This document shows positions 7,733-14,336 of a stretch of DNA of 14,336 bases, one piece after another. A model generated the notes under the pieces. It ran no database searches. It was given only the letters and a program-made list of their open reading frames with translations, and had not been told where the DNA came from. The position numbers and the translations under genes are program-made. Origin of the DNA: Novosphingobium sp. (GTDB lineage Bacteria > Pseudomonadota > Alphaproteobacteria > Sphingomonadales > Sphingomonadaceae); NCBI GenBank assembly GCA_030830245.1, contig JAURNJ010000190.1, positions 1 through 14,336 on the forward strand. Reading direction: 5' to 3'. The stretch's first letter is position 1. Each line of letters starts with the position of its first letter.

Positions 7733-9214
7733 TCAGGCGCGCGGCACCTGCCTCCTGTAAGACAAGGCTTCAGCGACATGGACCCGGCCGACTGTCTCCG
7801 AATTTGCCAGATCGGCGACCGTGCGGGCCACCCGCAGCATCCGGGTATAGCCGCGCGCGGAGAGGCGCATGGCGTCCGCCGCCTGCATCAGGAGCGTGCG
7901 GCCCGGCTCGTCAGGCGTGGCAAAGGCTTCGAGCGCCTTGCCTTCCAGCTCGGCATTGATGCGCGCCCCGGTTTCATTGAAGCGCGCCGACTGCACGGCC
8001 CGCGCCCTTGCAACCCGCGCGGCGACTTGCGCGGAGCCTTCGGCAGGCGGCGGCAGGGCAAGGTCAGCGGCGCTGACCGGGTCGACCTCAACATGCAGGT
8101 CGATGCGGTCGAGCAGCGGGCCGGAGACTTTGGACTGGTAATCGGCAGCGCAGCGCGGCGCCCGCGAGCAGGCGAGCGCGGGATCGCCAAGGTGCCCGCA
8201 GCGGCACGGGTTCATCGCCGCCAACAGTTGCACCCGCGCCGGGAAGGTGACGTGCGCATTGGCGCGCGCGACCGAGACCTCGCCGGTTTCCAAAGGCTGG
8301 CGCAGCGAATCGAGCACCGGGCGCTGGAATTCCGGCAATTCGTCGAGGAACAGCACACCAAGGTGCGCCATCGATACCTCGCCGGGCCGCACGCGCAGGC
8401 CGCCGCCGGTCAGCGCGGCCATCGAGGCCGAGTGGTGCGGGCTGCGGAAGGGGCGCGCGCGACTGATCCGGCCATGCTCCAGCGTGCCCGCGACCGAAGC
8501 GACCATCGAGACTTCGAGCGACTCTGCCGGGGTCAACTCGGGCAGGATGCCGGGCAGGCAGGAAGCGAGCAGCGACTTGCCCGCGCCCGGCGGGCCGACC
8601 ATCAGCAGGTTGTGCCCGCCCGCCGCCGCGATTTCGAGCGCGCGCTTGGCGACTTCCTGACCTTTTACCTGGGCGAGGTCGTTGCCGGGCGGCAGTGGTT
8701 CGGCCTCTCCGCGAATGGGCGGGGGCAGGACCGAGGTCCCCTTGAGGTGGTTGAGCAGGCTGACCAGATCGGACGCGGCCAGAACCGCGACGCTTCCAGC
8801 CCATCCCGCTTCGGCTCCCTGTGCAGCTGGGCAGATCAGCGAGCGTTCGTTTCCAGAGGCGTGGAGCGCGGCGAGCAGGACGCCCGGCGTCGGCACAATC
8901 CGCCCGTCGAGCGCCAGTTCGCCGACGACGACATAGTCGGCAAGCTGTTCGGCATCGCACACCCCCATCGCGGCGAGCAGGGCGAGGGCGATCCGCAGGT
9001 CGGCAGGCGAGAGGTTGATGGTGATGCGCTTGGGCGGCAGGGCGAGACCCATCGCGGCGAGCGCGGCCTGCACCCTTTCGCGGCTTTCTCCCACCGCCTT
9101 GTCAGGCAGGCCGACGACCGAAAAGCGGGGCATCCCGGCGGCGACCTGGCACTGCACCTCGACCCCGCGCGCTTCCAGCCCGAGATAGGCGACTGTCGAT
9201 ACCAGTGCGACCAA
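7733..9214 (-). CDS. comM: YifB/ComM-family Mg-chelatase-like AAA+ ATPase with an internal deletion
   Basis: YifB/ComM proteins are hexameric AAA+ helicases; ComM promotes branch migration during natural transformation. The order is: N-terminal ChlI/Lon-like domain (VSTVAYLGLEARGVEVQ onward), Walker A GPPGAGKS (207-214), RPFRSPHHSAS, Walker B GVLFLDE (286-292), the Cys cluster NPCRCG...C...C (about 336-355), and the C-terminal helical domain ending EALSYRR. In relatives, PADL is followed by about ten residues like PKEGSHFDLP and then IALALL. Here it reads PADL-R-IALALL (junction near 8993-8998), a net loss of nine residues in frame. All else looks intact, so the gene may make a protein with an impaired N-terminal domain. 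TTG 9214 (493 residues) matches the family start better than TTG 9229, and GGGGG lies 8 nt before it. Confidence 0.92.
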   Translation of the reverse strand: MVALVSTVAYLGLEARGVEVQCQVAAGMPRFSVVGLPDKAVGESRERVQAALAAMGLALPPKRITINLSPADLRIALALLAAMGVCDAEQLADYVVVGELALDGRIVPTPGVLLAALHASGNERSLICPAAQGAEAGWAGSVAVLAASDLVSLLNHLKGTSVLPPPIRGEAEPLPPGNDLAQVKGQEVAKRALEIAAAGGHNLLMVGPPGAGKSLLASCLPGILPELTPAESLEVSMVASVAGTLEHGRISRARPFRSPHHSASMAALTGGGLRVRPGEVSMAHLGVLFLDELPEFQRPVLDSLRQPLETGEVSVARANAHVTFPARVQLLAAMNPCRCGHLGDPALACSRAPRCAADYQSKVSGPLLDRIDLHVEVDPVSAADLALPPPAEGSAQVAARVARARAVQSARFNETGARINAELEGKALEAFATPDEPGRTLLMQAADAMRLSARGYTRMLRVARTVADLANSETVGRVHVAEALSYRRQVPRA

Positions 9215-9259
9215 GAGTGGTGCCCCCAAATCCTGCGATTTGAGAGTGATGGCGCAGCG

Positions 9260-9643
9260 TTATCGCGGAGTCGAGAGGGTGACGCCGTCCGGCGCGAGCC
9301 CCATCTTCACGAAGATGTCCAGATCGAGTGCTTCGGATGGGCCGAACCAGACGACGTTTTCGGTGTGATCGCGCCAGTCCGCGCCAGTATCGGCGTGGGC
9401 GAAGATCGTCAGCCCGTCGCGCTGCGTGGCGGCCCAGGCGGCAAATTGTCCGAACTGGTCGGGCGCGACTGTCAACTGGCAGGAGCCTCGCGGGTGCGGT
9501 CCGACCGGCTTGAGGTGGAAATGCCCGACGGCGACGCCGAACCGGATTCGCGCAGCCTCGGCGAGCGCCTGTGTGCGTTCCAGCTCGGGCGGATCGAAAT
9601 AAATGTGCGCGTGAAACGAATGTGTGTCAGTCATCGGGTTCAT
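9260..9643 (-). CDS. DOPA 4,5-dioxygenase family protein
   Basis: A 127-residue protein matching the small DOPA 4,5-dioxygenase family (PF08883). Conserved blocks are FHAHIYFDP (10-18), GHFHLKPVGPHPRGS (about 40-54), the strand TIFAHADTG, and DHTENVVWFG. These hold the His residues expected to bind the active-site metal. Fungal and plant members open the catechol ring of DOPA on the way to betalain pigments; bacterial members are common and mostly uncharacterised. ATG 9643 and ATG 9634 are both in frame and neither has a clear ribosome binding site, so the start may be off by three codons. It is the first of three minus-strand genes (this, yifB, the acyl-CoA dehydrogenase-like gene) and is divergent from the SnoaL-like gene. 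The family is sure; the real substrate is not. Confidence 0.88.
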   Translation of the reverse strand: MNPMTDTHSFHAHIYFDPPELERTQALAEAARIRFGVAVGHFHLKPVGPHPRGSCQLTVAPDQFGQFAAWAATQRDGLTIFAHADTGADWRDHTENVVWFGPSEALDLDIFVKMGLAPDGVTLSTPR

Positions 9644-9679
9644 CTGGGTACCATTGTGTATCGCGCAAGGGATCATTGC

Positions 9680-10069
9680 ATGCAAACTGCCGACGAGATT
9701 GCGGCCCATCGGGCGCTGTATGAGGTCTATATCGACGCCTGGAACCGGTGCGATCTCGATACCTATTGCAGCCTGTTCGCCTTTCCCCTCGCGATTGGCG
9801 GTGGCGGGCGCGAGCCCGAAATCATTCCCGATCTTGACGCATGGCGGGCACGGACCAGGGAAAATCTCGATGCGCTTTCGGCGCGGGGCTGGGCCAATTC
9901 GGTTATCGATCCGTTGCATGTCGGCCTGATGGCAGGCGACACCGGGATCATCACGGTGCAATATTCTCGCTATTCGCATGATGGTTCGCGGATCGAAGGG
10001 GGGACGTCCAATTACCTCACCCGCAAACTCGATGGCGCATGGAAAATCGTAGGCGTCGTGGTTCCTTAG
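9680..10069 (+). CDS. SnoaL/NTF2-like domain protein
   Basis: A 129-residue protein with the cone-shaped NTF2-like fold pattern. An N-terminal helix pair (EIAAHRALYEVYIDAWNRCDLDTYCSLF) is followed by beta strands including LHVGLMAGDTGIITVQYSRY and a C-terminal GAWKIVGVVV, the usual ending of SnoaL/DUF4440 proteins. Family members include ketosteroid isomerases, polyketide cyclases and many of unknown role; no catalytic pair can be assigned here. The ATG at 9680 has AAGGGA about 7-8 nt upstream. An open frame runs far to the left, but that part is the shadow of yifB and the dioxygenase gene. It is divergent from the DOPA dioxygenase gene with only 36 bp between start codons, which suggests shared or overlapping promoters. 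Confidence 0.8.
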   Translation: MQTADEIAAHRALYEVYIDAWNRCDLDTYCSLFAFPLAIGGGGREPEIIPDLDAWRARTRENLDALSARGWANSVIDPLHVGLMAGDTGIITVQYSRYSHDGSRIEGGTSNYLTRKLDGAWKIVGVVVP

Positions 10070-10092
10070 TTTTCCGAGTTCTAGATGCGATC

Positions 10093-10144
10093 TTAACCAA
10101 TCCCGCCAAGTCGCCCATAACCGCGTCCCTTGCCGTTCCGGCAA
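10093..10144 (+). promoter_or_regulatory. Candidate promoter and small hairpin before the ClpP-like gene
   Basis: TTAACC (10093-10098) and CATAAC (10116-10121) have a 17-nt spacer, each matching 4 of 6 sigma-70 consensus bases. This puts a start near 10128. Just after it is a perfect 6-bp hairpin, TTGCCG-TTC-CGGCAA (10130-10144), in the leader 24 nt before the ATG at 10169. There is no T-tract, so it may protect the mRNA 5' end or be chance. Confidence 0.35.
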
Positions 10145-10168
10145 TAGAGCGCGGCATACAAAACGGGC

Positions 10169-10858
10169 ATGCGCTCGTTCGCTGCCCTCGTTGCGATTTT
10201 CCTTGCACTCGCCGCTCGCCCCCTTGCGGCGCAGGAAATCGCCTATGAGCAGGTCGCGCTCGAATCCATGGGCGAGGCCGGTGGTGGCAGCGAGCGCTTT
10301 GTCCGCGTCAGGACGGCGGCGGTTCCGCAGGGAATCGCCGCCTACGGGCCGTTCCGGGTTCTGGGCCAGACCCGTGCCGCGCTCGTCGATGTCACGGACG
10401 CGCGCTCGCCAGCCGCCTTTGCGGCGATGATGAGCGCCTTTCCGCAGATTGCCCTACTGGAGATGGTCGAATGCCCCGGAACCGAGGACGACCGGGCCAA
10501 TCTGCGGCTTGGCAGGATGATCCGCGCGGCAGGCATCGCCACCTCGGTGCCTGCCGGTGGATCGGTGCGTTCGGGCGGGGTGGAGCTGTTCCTTGCCGGT
10601 AGCCGCCGGATGGCGGACCCGAAGGCCGAATTCGCAGTTCATGCATGGATGGACGTGGACGGGCGCGAGGCGTCTGAATATGCGGATACCGCGCCGGAAA
10701 ACGCCAAGTACCTGACTTATTACCGGCAGATGGGCATGACTGACGGCGAGGCGCGCCAGTTCTATGCGATGACCAATTCGGCGCCGCATGAGCACGCGCT
10801 GTGGCTGACAGGCAGCGACATGGCGAAGTGGGTGCGGCTCGACGCGTCGGAAGGTTGA
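10169..10858 (+). CDS. Secreted ClpP-fold (crotonase-like) periplasmic protein
   Basis: A 229-residue protein with an N-terminal signal peptide (hydrophobic stretch at about 3-16, likely cut after LAA near residue 21). The mature part resembles ClpP-like periplasmic proteins (compare COG3904). It has LLEMVECPGTEDDRANLRLGRMIR (97-119), a strand and helix as in the ClpP repeat; GIATSVPAGGSVRSGG (122-137), with Ser135 in the position of the ClpP nucleophile; then VELFLAGSRRMADPKAEFAVHAW, where His158 could pair with it. This suggests a serine protease-like active site, but no catalytic acid can be named and members may be inactive. It stands alone between the SnoaL-like gene and the rpmH operon, and its stop codon overlaps the -35 box proposed for that operon. 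A GGGC just before the ATG is a poor ribosome binding site. Confidence 0.7.
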   Translation: MRSFAALVAIFLALAARPLAAQEIAYEQVALESMGEAGGGSERFVRVRTAAVPQGIAAYGPFRVLGQTRAALVDVTDARSPAAFAAMMSAFPQIALLEMVECPGTEDDRANLRLGRMIRAAGIATSVPAGGSVRSGGVELFLAGSRRMADPKAEFAVHAWMDVDGREASEYADTAPENAKYLTYYRQMGMTDGEARQFYAMTNSAPHEHALWLTGSDMAKWVRLDASEG

Positions 10859-10883
10859 CTTGAGGCCACCCCTCCAGTAACGG
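10855..10883 (+). promoter_or_regulatory. Candidate promoter of the rpmH operon
   Basis: TTGACT at 10855-10860 matches the sigma-70 -35 consensus at 5 of 6 positions. A 17-nt spacer leads to TAACGG (10878-10883), a poor but usable -10 in a GC-rich alphaproteobacterium. The predicted start is near 10890. The -35 overlaps the TGA stop of the preceding gene (10856-10858). No other place between that gene and rpmH looks better. Confidence 0.45.
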
Positions 10884-10899
10884 CGCAATCCTGATTGGC

Positions 10900-10930
10900 G
10901 GTCGCTTCGCACGGAGCGGCCCTTTTTGTT
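10900..10930 (+). terminator. Rho-independent terminator-like hairpin in the rpmH leader
   Basis: GGTCGCT (10900-10906) pairs with AGCGGCC (10915-10921) as a 7-bp RNA stem with one G-U pair. Two inner pairs can extend it to leave the loop GCAC. Five T residues (10923-10927), then GTT, follow almost directly. It ends only 20 nt before the rpmH ATG, so it could end transcripts of the upstream gene, attenuate the rpmH operon, or both. Confidence 0.65.
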
Positions 10931-10949
10931 CGATTTCTCGAGGTTCACC

Positions 10950-11084
10950 ATGAAGCGCACATTCCAGCCCAGCCGCCTTGTCCGCAAGCGCCGCCATGGC
11001 TTTCGCGCCCGCAAGGCGACCGTCGGCGGCCGTGGCGTGCTGCGCGCCCGTCGTGCGCGCGGTCGCAAGCGGCTCAGCGCCTGA
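10950..11084 (+). CDS. rpmH: 50S ribosomal protein L34
   Basis: A 44-residue, very basic protein starting [20 protein letters not shown] and ending in [12 protein letters not shown], the standard bacterial L34 pattern at full length. L34 binds 23S rRNA in the large subunit. The ATG at 10950 has GAGG (10939-10942 region) 6-7 nt upstream. It is the first gene of the rpmH-rnpA-yidD-yidC-engB operon. Its TGA is followed after 6 nt by the rnpA start in the same frame. The hairpin in its leader may control its expression. Confidence 0.98.
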   Translation: MKRTFQPSRLVRKRRHGFRARKATVGGRGVLRARRARGRKRLSA

Positions 11085-11090
11085 TTCGAT

Positions 11091-11462
11091 GTGAAACCGT
11101 CCGTCCTCACGCGACGGGCCGATTTCCTCGCTGCAAACCGGGGCTTGCGGATAGCACGTCCCGGTTTTGTCTTGCTTGCGAACCCCAATAAGAGCGATTC
11201 GATTCGCTTCGGGATCACGGTCACCAAGCGGATCGGCAATGCCGTAGTGCGCAATCGCATGAAACGGCGGTTTCGCGCGCTCATCCGCGAACTGCTGCCC
11301 GATCACGGCCTGCCCGGCCACGATCACGTGCTGATTGGTCGCGAAGGCGGGGTCGAACGCGACTTTGGCAAGCTGCGTGAGGAACTTGTCGCTGCATTGG
11401 ATCGCGCCAAAGCCGGCAAGGGCGATCCGCCCCGCCGCCGCAAGCCCGGCCCGCAGCGATGA
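11091..11462 (+). CDS. rnpA: Ribonuclease P protein component
   Basis: The protein cofactor of RNase P, which with the M1 RNA trims the 5' leader of precursor tRNAs. The 123 residues show the family core: [13 protein letters not shown] near the N-terminus, [22 protein letters not shown] (about 39-60) containing the RNR motif that contacts RNase P RNA, and [11 protein letters not shown] further on. The GTG at 11091 is the first possible start, because the in-frame TGA of rpmH lies just upstream. The Arg/Pro-rich tail ([11 protein letters not shown]) is common in alphaproteobacteria. The stop overlaps the yidD start as ATGA, implying translational coupling. Confidence 0.97.
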   Translation: MKPSVLTRRADFLAANRGLRIARPGFVLLANPNKSDSIRFGITVTKRIGNAVVRNRMKRRFRALIRELLPDHGLPGHDHVLIGREGGVERDFGKLREELVAALDRAKAGKGDPPRRRKPGPQR

Positions 11463-11671
11463 AACACTTGTTCATCCTCATCGCCCGCGTTTGGCAAATC
11501 GGCCCTTCGCGGATATTGCCCCCGACCTGCCGCTACATGCCATCGTGCTCTCAGTATGCGATCGAGGCGTTCGAACGGCACGGTGCGATTAAGGGTGGCT
11601 GGCTCGCGACCAAGCGGCTATTGCGCTGCCATCCTTGTGGGGGACATGGCCACGATCCCGTTCCCGACTAA
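11459..11671 (+). CDS. yidD: Membrane protein insertion efficiency factor YidD
   Basis: A 70-residue protein with the YidD signature: a short hydrophobic or amphipathic start ([11 protein letters not shown]), [22 protein letters not shown] with its conserved Cys residues (24-45), then [24 protein letters not shown]. YidD works at the inner face of the cytoplasmic membrane and helps YidC insert membrane proteins. Its ATG overlaps the rnpA stop by 4 nt, and yidC starts 36 nt after its own stop, the usual order in this operon. The length is normal. Confidence 0.97.
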   Translation: MKHLFILIARVWQIGPSRILPPTCRYMPSCSQYAIEAFERHGAIKGGWLATKRLLRCHPCGGHGHDPVPD

Positions 11672-11707
11672 ACCGCCCGGCTGACGACGAGACGAAAAAG
11701 CACATTC

Positions 11708-13507
11708 ATGGACAACCAGCGCAATATCATCCTCGCGGTCGTGCTGACCGCTCTCATCCTGTTCGGATGGGATGCGGCAATGAGCTATTTCTACCCGCAG
11801 CCAGAGGCTGCTGCCAGCAAGGCGCAGACGGAAGCTCCCGCAGCGACCCCAGCGGCCAGCGACGACACCGGCGACAGGAATACCCATACGCGCGAGGGCG
11901 GACTGACCAATGCCGCGGATGTCGCTGCCGAAAAGAAGGACCTCAAGACCGCGCTGGCCTCTGGCGGGCGCGTGCCGGTCAAGGCACCCGGTTTGACCGG
12001 CTCGATCAACCTCACCGGTGCCATGATCGACGATCTGACCATCCTGCGCCACCGCGAGACCGAGAAGAAGGATAGCGGGCCTGTGCGCATGTTCTCGCCC
12101 GCCGGCACTCCTGCCCAGCACTTTGCACAACTGGGCTGGGTGGGTGAGGGCCTGTCCGCGCCCGATGCGCGGACGGTGTGGCAGGTGGCAAAGGGCAAGG
12201 AGCTGACGCCGTCCACTCCGGTTACGCTGGCATGGTCCAACGCGACCGGCCAGACCTTCGAGATCACCTTTGCCATCGACAAGGACTACCTGATCACTGC
12301 CTCGCAGCTGGTGGTAAATCGCGGTACCGGCGCAGTCGGCTTGCGGCCGTTCGGACTCATCAACCGCACCAGCAAGACTGCCGCCCTTGATACCTTCAAT
12401 GTCCATTCCGGCCCGATCGGGGCATTTGCGGGGGCAGTTGCCTTCGGCCCGGACTATGAAGAACTTGTCGAGGAGCGCGTGGTCGAGCCCGAAGGCGAGG
12501 CAGGCTTCACCGGCTTTACGGACATCTACTGGATGAGCGCGCTGGCGCCTGCCAGTGGCAAGGCGGAAGGGGCCTATCGTGCGCTTGGCGGCGGGCTTTT
12601 CCGCGCCGACCTGCTCTATCCCAAGACCATCGTCGCTCCCGGCAAGCAACTGGCCACCAAGACCTGGCTGTTCGCGGGTGCCAAGGAAAGCGGCCTGCTC
12701 GACAAGTACGAGGAGAAGGGCATCGAGAAACTCGGCCTGTCGATCGACTGGGGCTGGTTCCGCTGGTTCGAAAAGCCGATTTTCTGGCTGCTGCTCAAGC
12801 TGTTCGAATTCGCAGGCAATTTCGGTGTCGCGATCATCCTGCTCACGCTCGTCATTCGCGGACTGATGTTCCCAATCGCGCAAAAGCAGTTCGCCTCGAT
12901 GGCGCAGATGCGCGCGGTGCAGCCCAAGATGAAGGCGATCCAGGAACGCTACAAGGACGACAAGCAGAAGCAGCAGCAGGAGATCATGAAGCTCTACAAG
13001 GACGAGGGGGTAAACCCGTTGTCCGGCTGCCTGCCCATCTTCCTGCAGATTCCGATATTCTTCGCACTCTACAAGGTGCTGCTGCTGGCGATCGAAATGC
13101 GCCACCAGCCTTTCGCGCTGTGGATCAAGGACCTTTCGGCGCCCGATCCGGTCCACATCCTGAACCTGTTCGGCCTGTTGCCGTTCACTCCGCCGGCCTT
13201 CCTTGCGATCGGCATCCTTGCGCTGTTGCTGGGCATCACCATGTGGCTCCAGTTCAAGCTGAACCCGGCGCAGATGGACCCGATGCAGCAGCAGATCTTC
13301 ATGTTCATGCCCTGGATCATGATGTTCGTGATGGCCCCGTTCGCTGCAGGCTTGCTGATCTACTGGATCACCTCCAACGTGCTGACCATCGCGCAGCAGT
13401 GGTACCTCTATTCCAAGCACCCGCAGTTGAAGGCGCAGGCCGAGAAGGAAGCGCAGGACAAGGCGCGCGCCGCCGAGCGCGACAAGGGCGTGAAGGGCGG
13501 AGCGTGA
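11708..13507 (+). CDS. yidC: Membrane protein insertase YidC
   Basis: YidC inserts and folds inner-membrane proteins, alone or with SecYEG. The 599-residue protein has the Gram-negative layout: a first membrane helix (about 7-29), a low-complexity Ala/Thr linker, a large periplasmic beta domain (about 90-335), then the conserved five-helix core. In the core, Arg384 (VIRGLMFPIAQKQ) matches the conserved Arg of the hydrophilic groove. A charged cytoplasmic hairpin follows (about 398-433), then NPLSGCLPIFLQIPIFFALYKVL (436-458), and later IFMFMPWIMMF and LLIYWITSNVL. The tail is Lys/Ala-rich. The start at ATG 11708 gives the standard N-terminus MDNQRNIILA. Its stop overlaps the engB GTG by 4 nt. 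Nothing looks unusual. Confidence 0.98.
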   Translation: MDNQRNIILAVVLTALILFGWDAAMSYFYPQPEAAASKAQTEAPAATPAASDDTGDRNTHTREGGLTNAADVAAEKKDLKTALASGGRVPVKAPGLTGSINLTGAMIDDLTILRHRETEKKDSGPVRMFSPAGTPAQHFAQLGWVGEGLSAPDARTVWQVAKGKELTPSTPVTLAWSNATGQTFEITFAIDKDYLITASQLVVNRGTGAVGLRPFGLINRTSKTAALDTFNVHSGPIGAFAGAVAFGPDYEELVEERVVEPEGEAGFTGFTDIYWMSALAPASGKAEGAYRALGGGLFRADLLYPKTIVAPGKQLATKTWLFAGAKESGLLDKYEEKGIEKLGLSIDWGWFRWFEKPIFWLLLKLFEFAGNFGVAIILLTLVIRGLMFPIAQKQFASMAQMRAVQPKMKAIQERYKDDKQKQQQEIMKLYKDEGVNPLSGCLPIFLQIPIFFALYKVLLLAIEMRHQPFALWIKDLSAPDPVHILNLFGLLPFTPPAFLAIGILALLLGITMWLQFKLNPAQMDPMQQQIFMFMPWIMMFVMAPFAAGLLIYWITSNVLTIAQQWYLYSKHPQLKAQAEKEAQDKARAAERDKGVKGGA

Positions 13508-14154
13508 CCGACGAGGAAAAGGCGCGGGCCGACCAGATTGCACGCGCCGAGAAGCTGTTTTCCGGCCCGGTCACCTTCCTCAAGAGCGCGCCCGCGCTCA
13601 AGTTCCTGCCCGAGCCGGATGTGCCAGAGGTGGCGCTGTGCGGACGCTCGAACGTCGGCAAGAGCTCGCTGCTCAATGCCATCACCGGCAGGAAATCCAT
13701 TGCCCGCACTTCGGTGACACCAGGGCGCACGCAGGAGCTGAATTTCTTCGATGTCGGCGATCCGCTGCTGTTCCGGCTGGTCGACATGCCCGGATACGGC
13801 TTCGCCAAGGCTCCGGTGAAGACGGTCGAAACGTGGCGGCGGCTGGTGCGCGATTTCCTGCGTGGCCGGGTCGTCCTCAAGCGCACCTTGTTGCTGGTCG
13901 ATGCGCGCCACGGCATCAAGCCGGTCGATGCCGAGATGATGGCCATGCTCGACGAAGCGGCGGTCGGTTATCGCGTGGTCCTGACCAAGGCCGACAAGGT
14001 GAAGGCAAGCGAGCTGGCGCAGACCGTGGAGCGAACGCAGGCCGAGGCGCGCAAGCATGTCGCTGCTCATCCCGTGGTACACGTTACATCTTCGGAGAAG
14101 GGCATGGGCATCGCCGAGCTGCGCGGCGCGGTTCTGGACGATGTGGAATTGTAA
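13504..14154 (+). CDS. engB: Ribosome biogenesis GTP-binding protein YsxC/EngB
   Basis: A 216-residue cytoplasmic TRAFAC GTPase needed for late assembly of the 50S subunit. All motifs are present: G1 GRSNVGKS (47-54), switch I around TSVTPGRTQ (69-77), G3 DMPGYG (94-99), G4 TKADK (161-165) and G5 SSEKG (196-200). The start is GTG 13504, whose first bases overlap the yidC stop as GTGA, so translation is probably coupled. The first 20 residues form a charged helix before the GTPase domain begins. It is the last gene of the operon that can be confirmed here; whether the transcript goes on beyond 14154 is not visible. Confidence 0.97.
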   Translation: MTDEEKARADQIARAEKLFSGPVTFLKSAPALKFLPEPDVPEVALCGRSNVGKSSLLNAITGRKSIARTSVTPGRTQELNFFDVGDPLLFRLVDMPGYGFAKAPVKTVETWRRLVRDFLRGRVVLKRTLLLVDARHGIKPVDAEMMAMLDEAAVGYRVVLTKADKVKASELAQTVERTQAEARKHVAAHPVVHVTSSEKGMGIAELRGAVLDDVEL

Positions 14155-14336
14155 GCGCCAACCATTGGGAGATTGACCAATCCGCAATGCACGATCACCG
14201 TGCCAGTTCATCGCCCGACGGTTTGGGGGCCTTACTTGAAATGCGGATTTTTGCGGCAATAGGGTTGTTCGGGCTGGTGAGCCTGCGCGCCTCTTCCGGC
14301 GGGGGGCTCGGACAGCGGAACCAGCGCCAGTCTTGC
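14155..14336 (+). other. Right-edge segment; possible start of an unrecognised ORF
   Basis: After engB there is no clear terminator; the only inverted repeat is ATTGG/CCAAT (about 14164-14180), with a 5-bp stem. An open frame starts at ATG 14187 or ATG 14241 and runs off the edge. From 14241 it reads MRIFAAIGLFGLVSL, like the start of a signal peptide or membrane helix, then a Gly/Gln/Arg-rich part. Neither start has a good ribosome binding site. I do not recognise the product and do not claim it as a gene. Confidence 0.3.

Noticed and set aside
7682..10069. A 795-codon open frame on the plus strand
   Set aside because: It lies opposite yifB and the dioxygenase gene and reads as Arg/Gly/Ala-rich shadow sequence. 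Only its last 129 codons (from 9680) have a ribosome binding site and a recognisable fold.
11618..13543. A 641-codon open frame on the minus strand opposite yidC
   Set aside because: Low-complexity Leu/Gln/Arg/His-rich shadow of the very well supported yidC; a common effect of GC-rich codon use.
14187..14336. A new gene starting after engB
   Set aside because: The frame is open with a hydrophobic stretch, but it has no ribosome binding site, no family match by eye, and too little sequence to judge. It is described only as a right-edge segment.
1..14336. CRISPR arrays, tRNA or rRNA genes, prophage, defence or toxin-antitoxin systems
   Set aside because: I found no regularly spaced repeats, no tRNA-like cloverleaf sequence, and no recognisable phage, defence, integrase or transposase gene.

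Overview
The window is GC-rich chromosomal DNA from an alphaproteobacterium, most likely in the order Sphingomonadales (Erythrobacteraceae, Novosphingobium or a relative). The reasons are the gene order rpmH-rnpA-yidD-yidC-engB, the DUF3617 lipoprotein type, an alphaproteobacterial UvrB with a short N-terminal extension, and several GTG or TTG starts. This rests on recognising families by eye; no search was run.

Left part (1-2002): the 5' end of uvrB runs off the left edge on the minus strand. A GT11-like glycosyltransferase is divergent from it. Next comes a DUF3617 lipoprotein gene broken by one in-frame TAG codon. A short perfect hairpin separates it from the convergent genes to its right.

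Catabolic-looking part (2003-7703): a minus-strand pair encodes a 3-ketosteroid delta-1-dehydrogenase-like flavoprotein and an EthD-fold protein. A plus-strand pair encodes an alpha/beta hydrolase and an MFS transporter. A palindromic, possibly MITE-like element at 6460-6560 separates the transporter from a convergent acyl-CoA-dehydrogenase/HsaA-like flavoenzyme gene and supplies that gene's stop codon. These genes could serve steroid or other cyclic-compound use, but there is no complete pathway here.

Middle part (7733-10858): yifB/comM carries an in-frame deletion of about nine conserved residues. Upstream of it is a DOPA 4,5-dioxygenase family gene, which is divergent over only 36 bp from a SnoaL/NTF2-like gene. 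A secreted ClpP-fold protein follows.

Right part (10855-14154): a well-supported housekeeping operon rpmH-rnpA-yidD-yidC-engB, with 4-nt overlaps at rnpA/yidD and yidC/engB. Its gene products supply ribosomal protein L34, the RNase P protein, membrane protein insertion factors and a ribosome-assembly GTPase. A candidate promoter overlaps the stop codon of the preceding gene. A rho-independent terminator-like hairpin lies between that promoter and rpmH, which suggests attenuation or leaky readthrough. The last 182 bp hold no confidently recognised gene.

I did not find a clearly new multi-gene system. The observations most worth checking are the yifB deletion, the amber-interrupted lipoprotein gene, the rpmH leader hairpin and the TA-flanked palindromic element. 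No protein-coding gap exceeds 300 bp.
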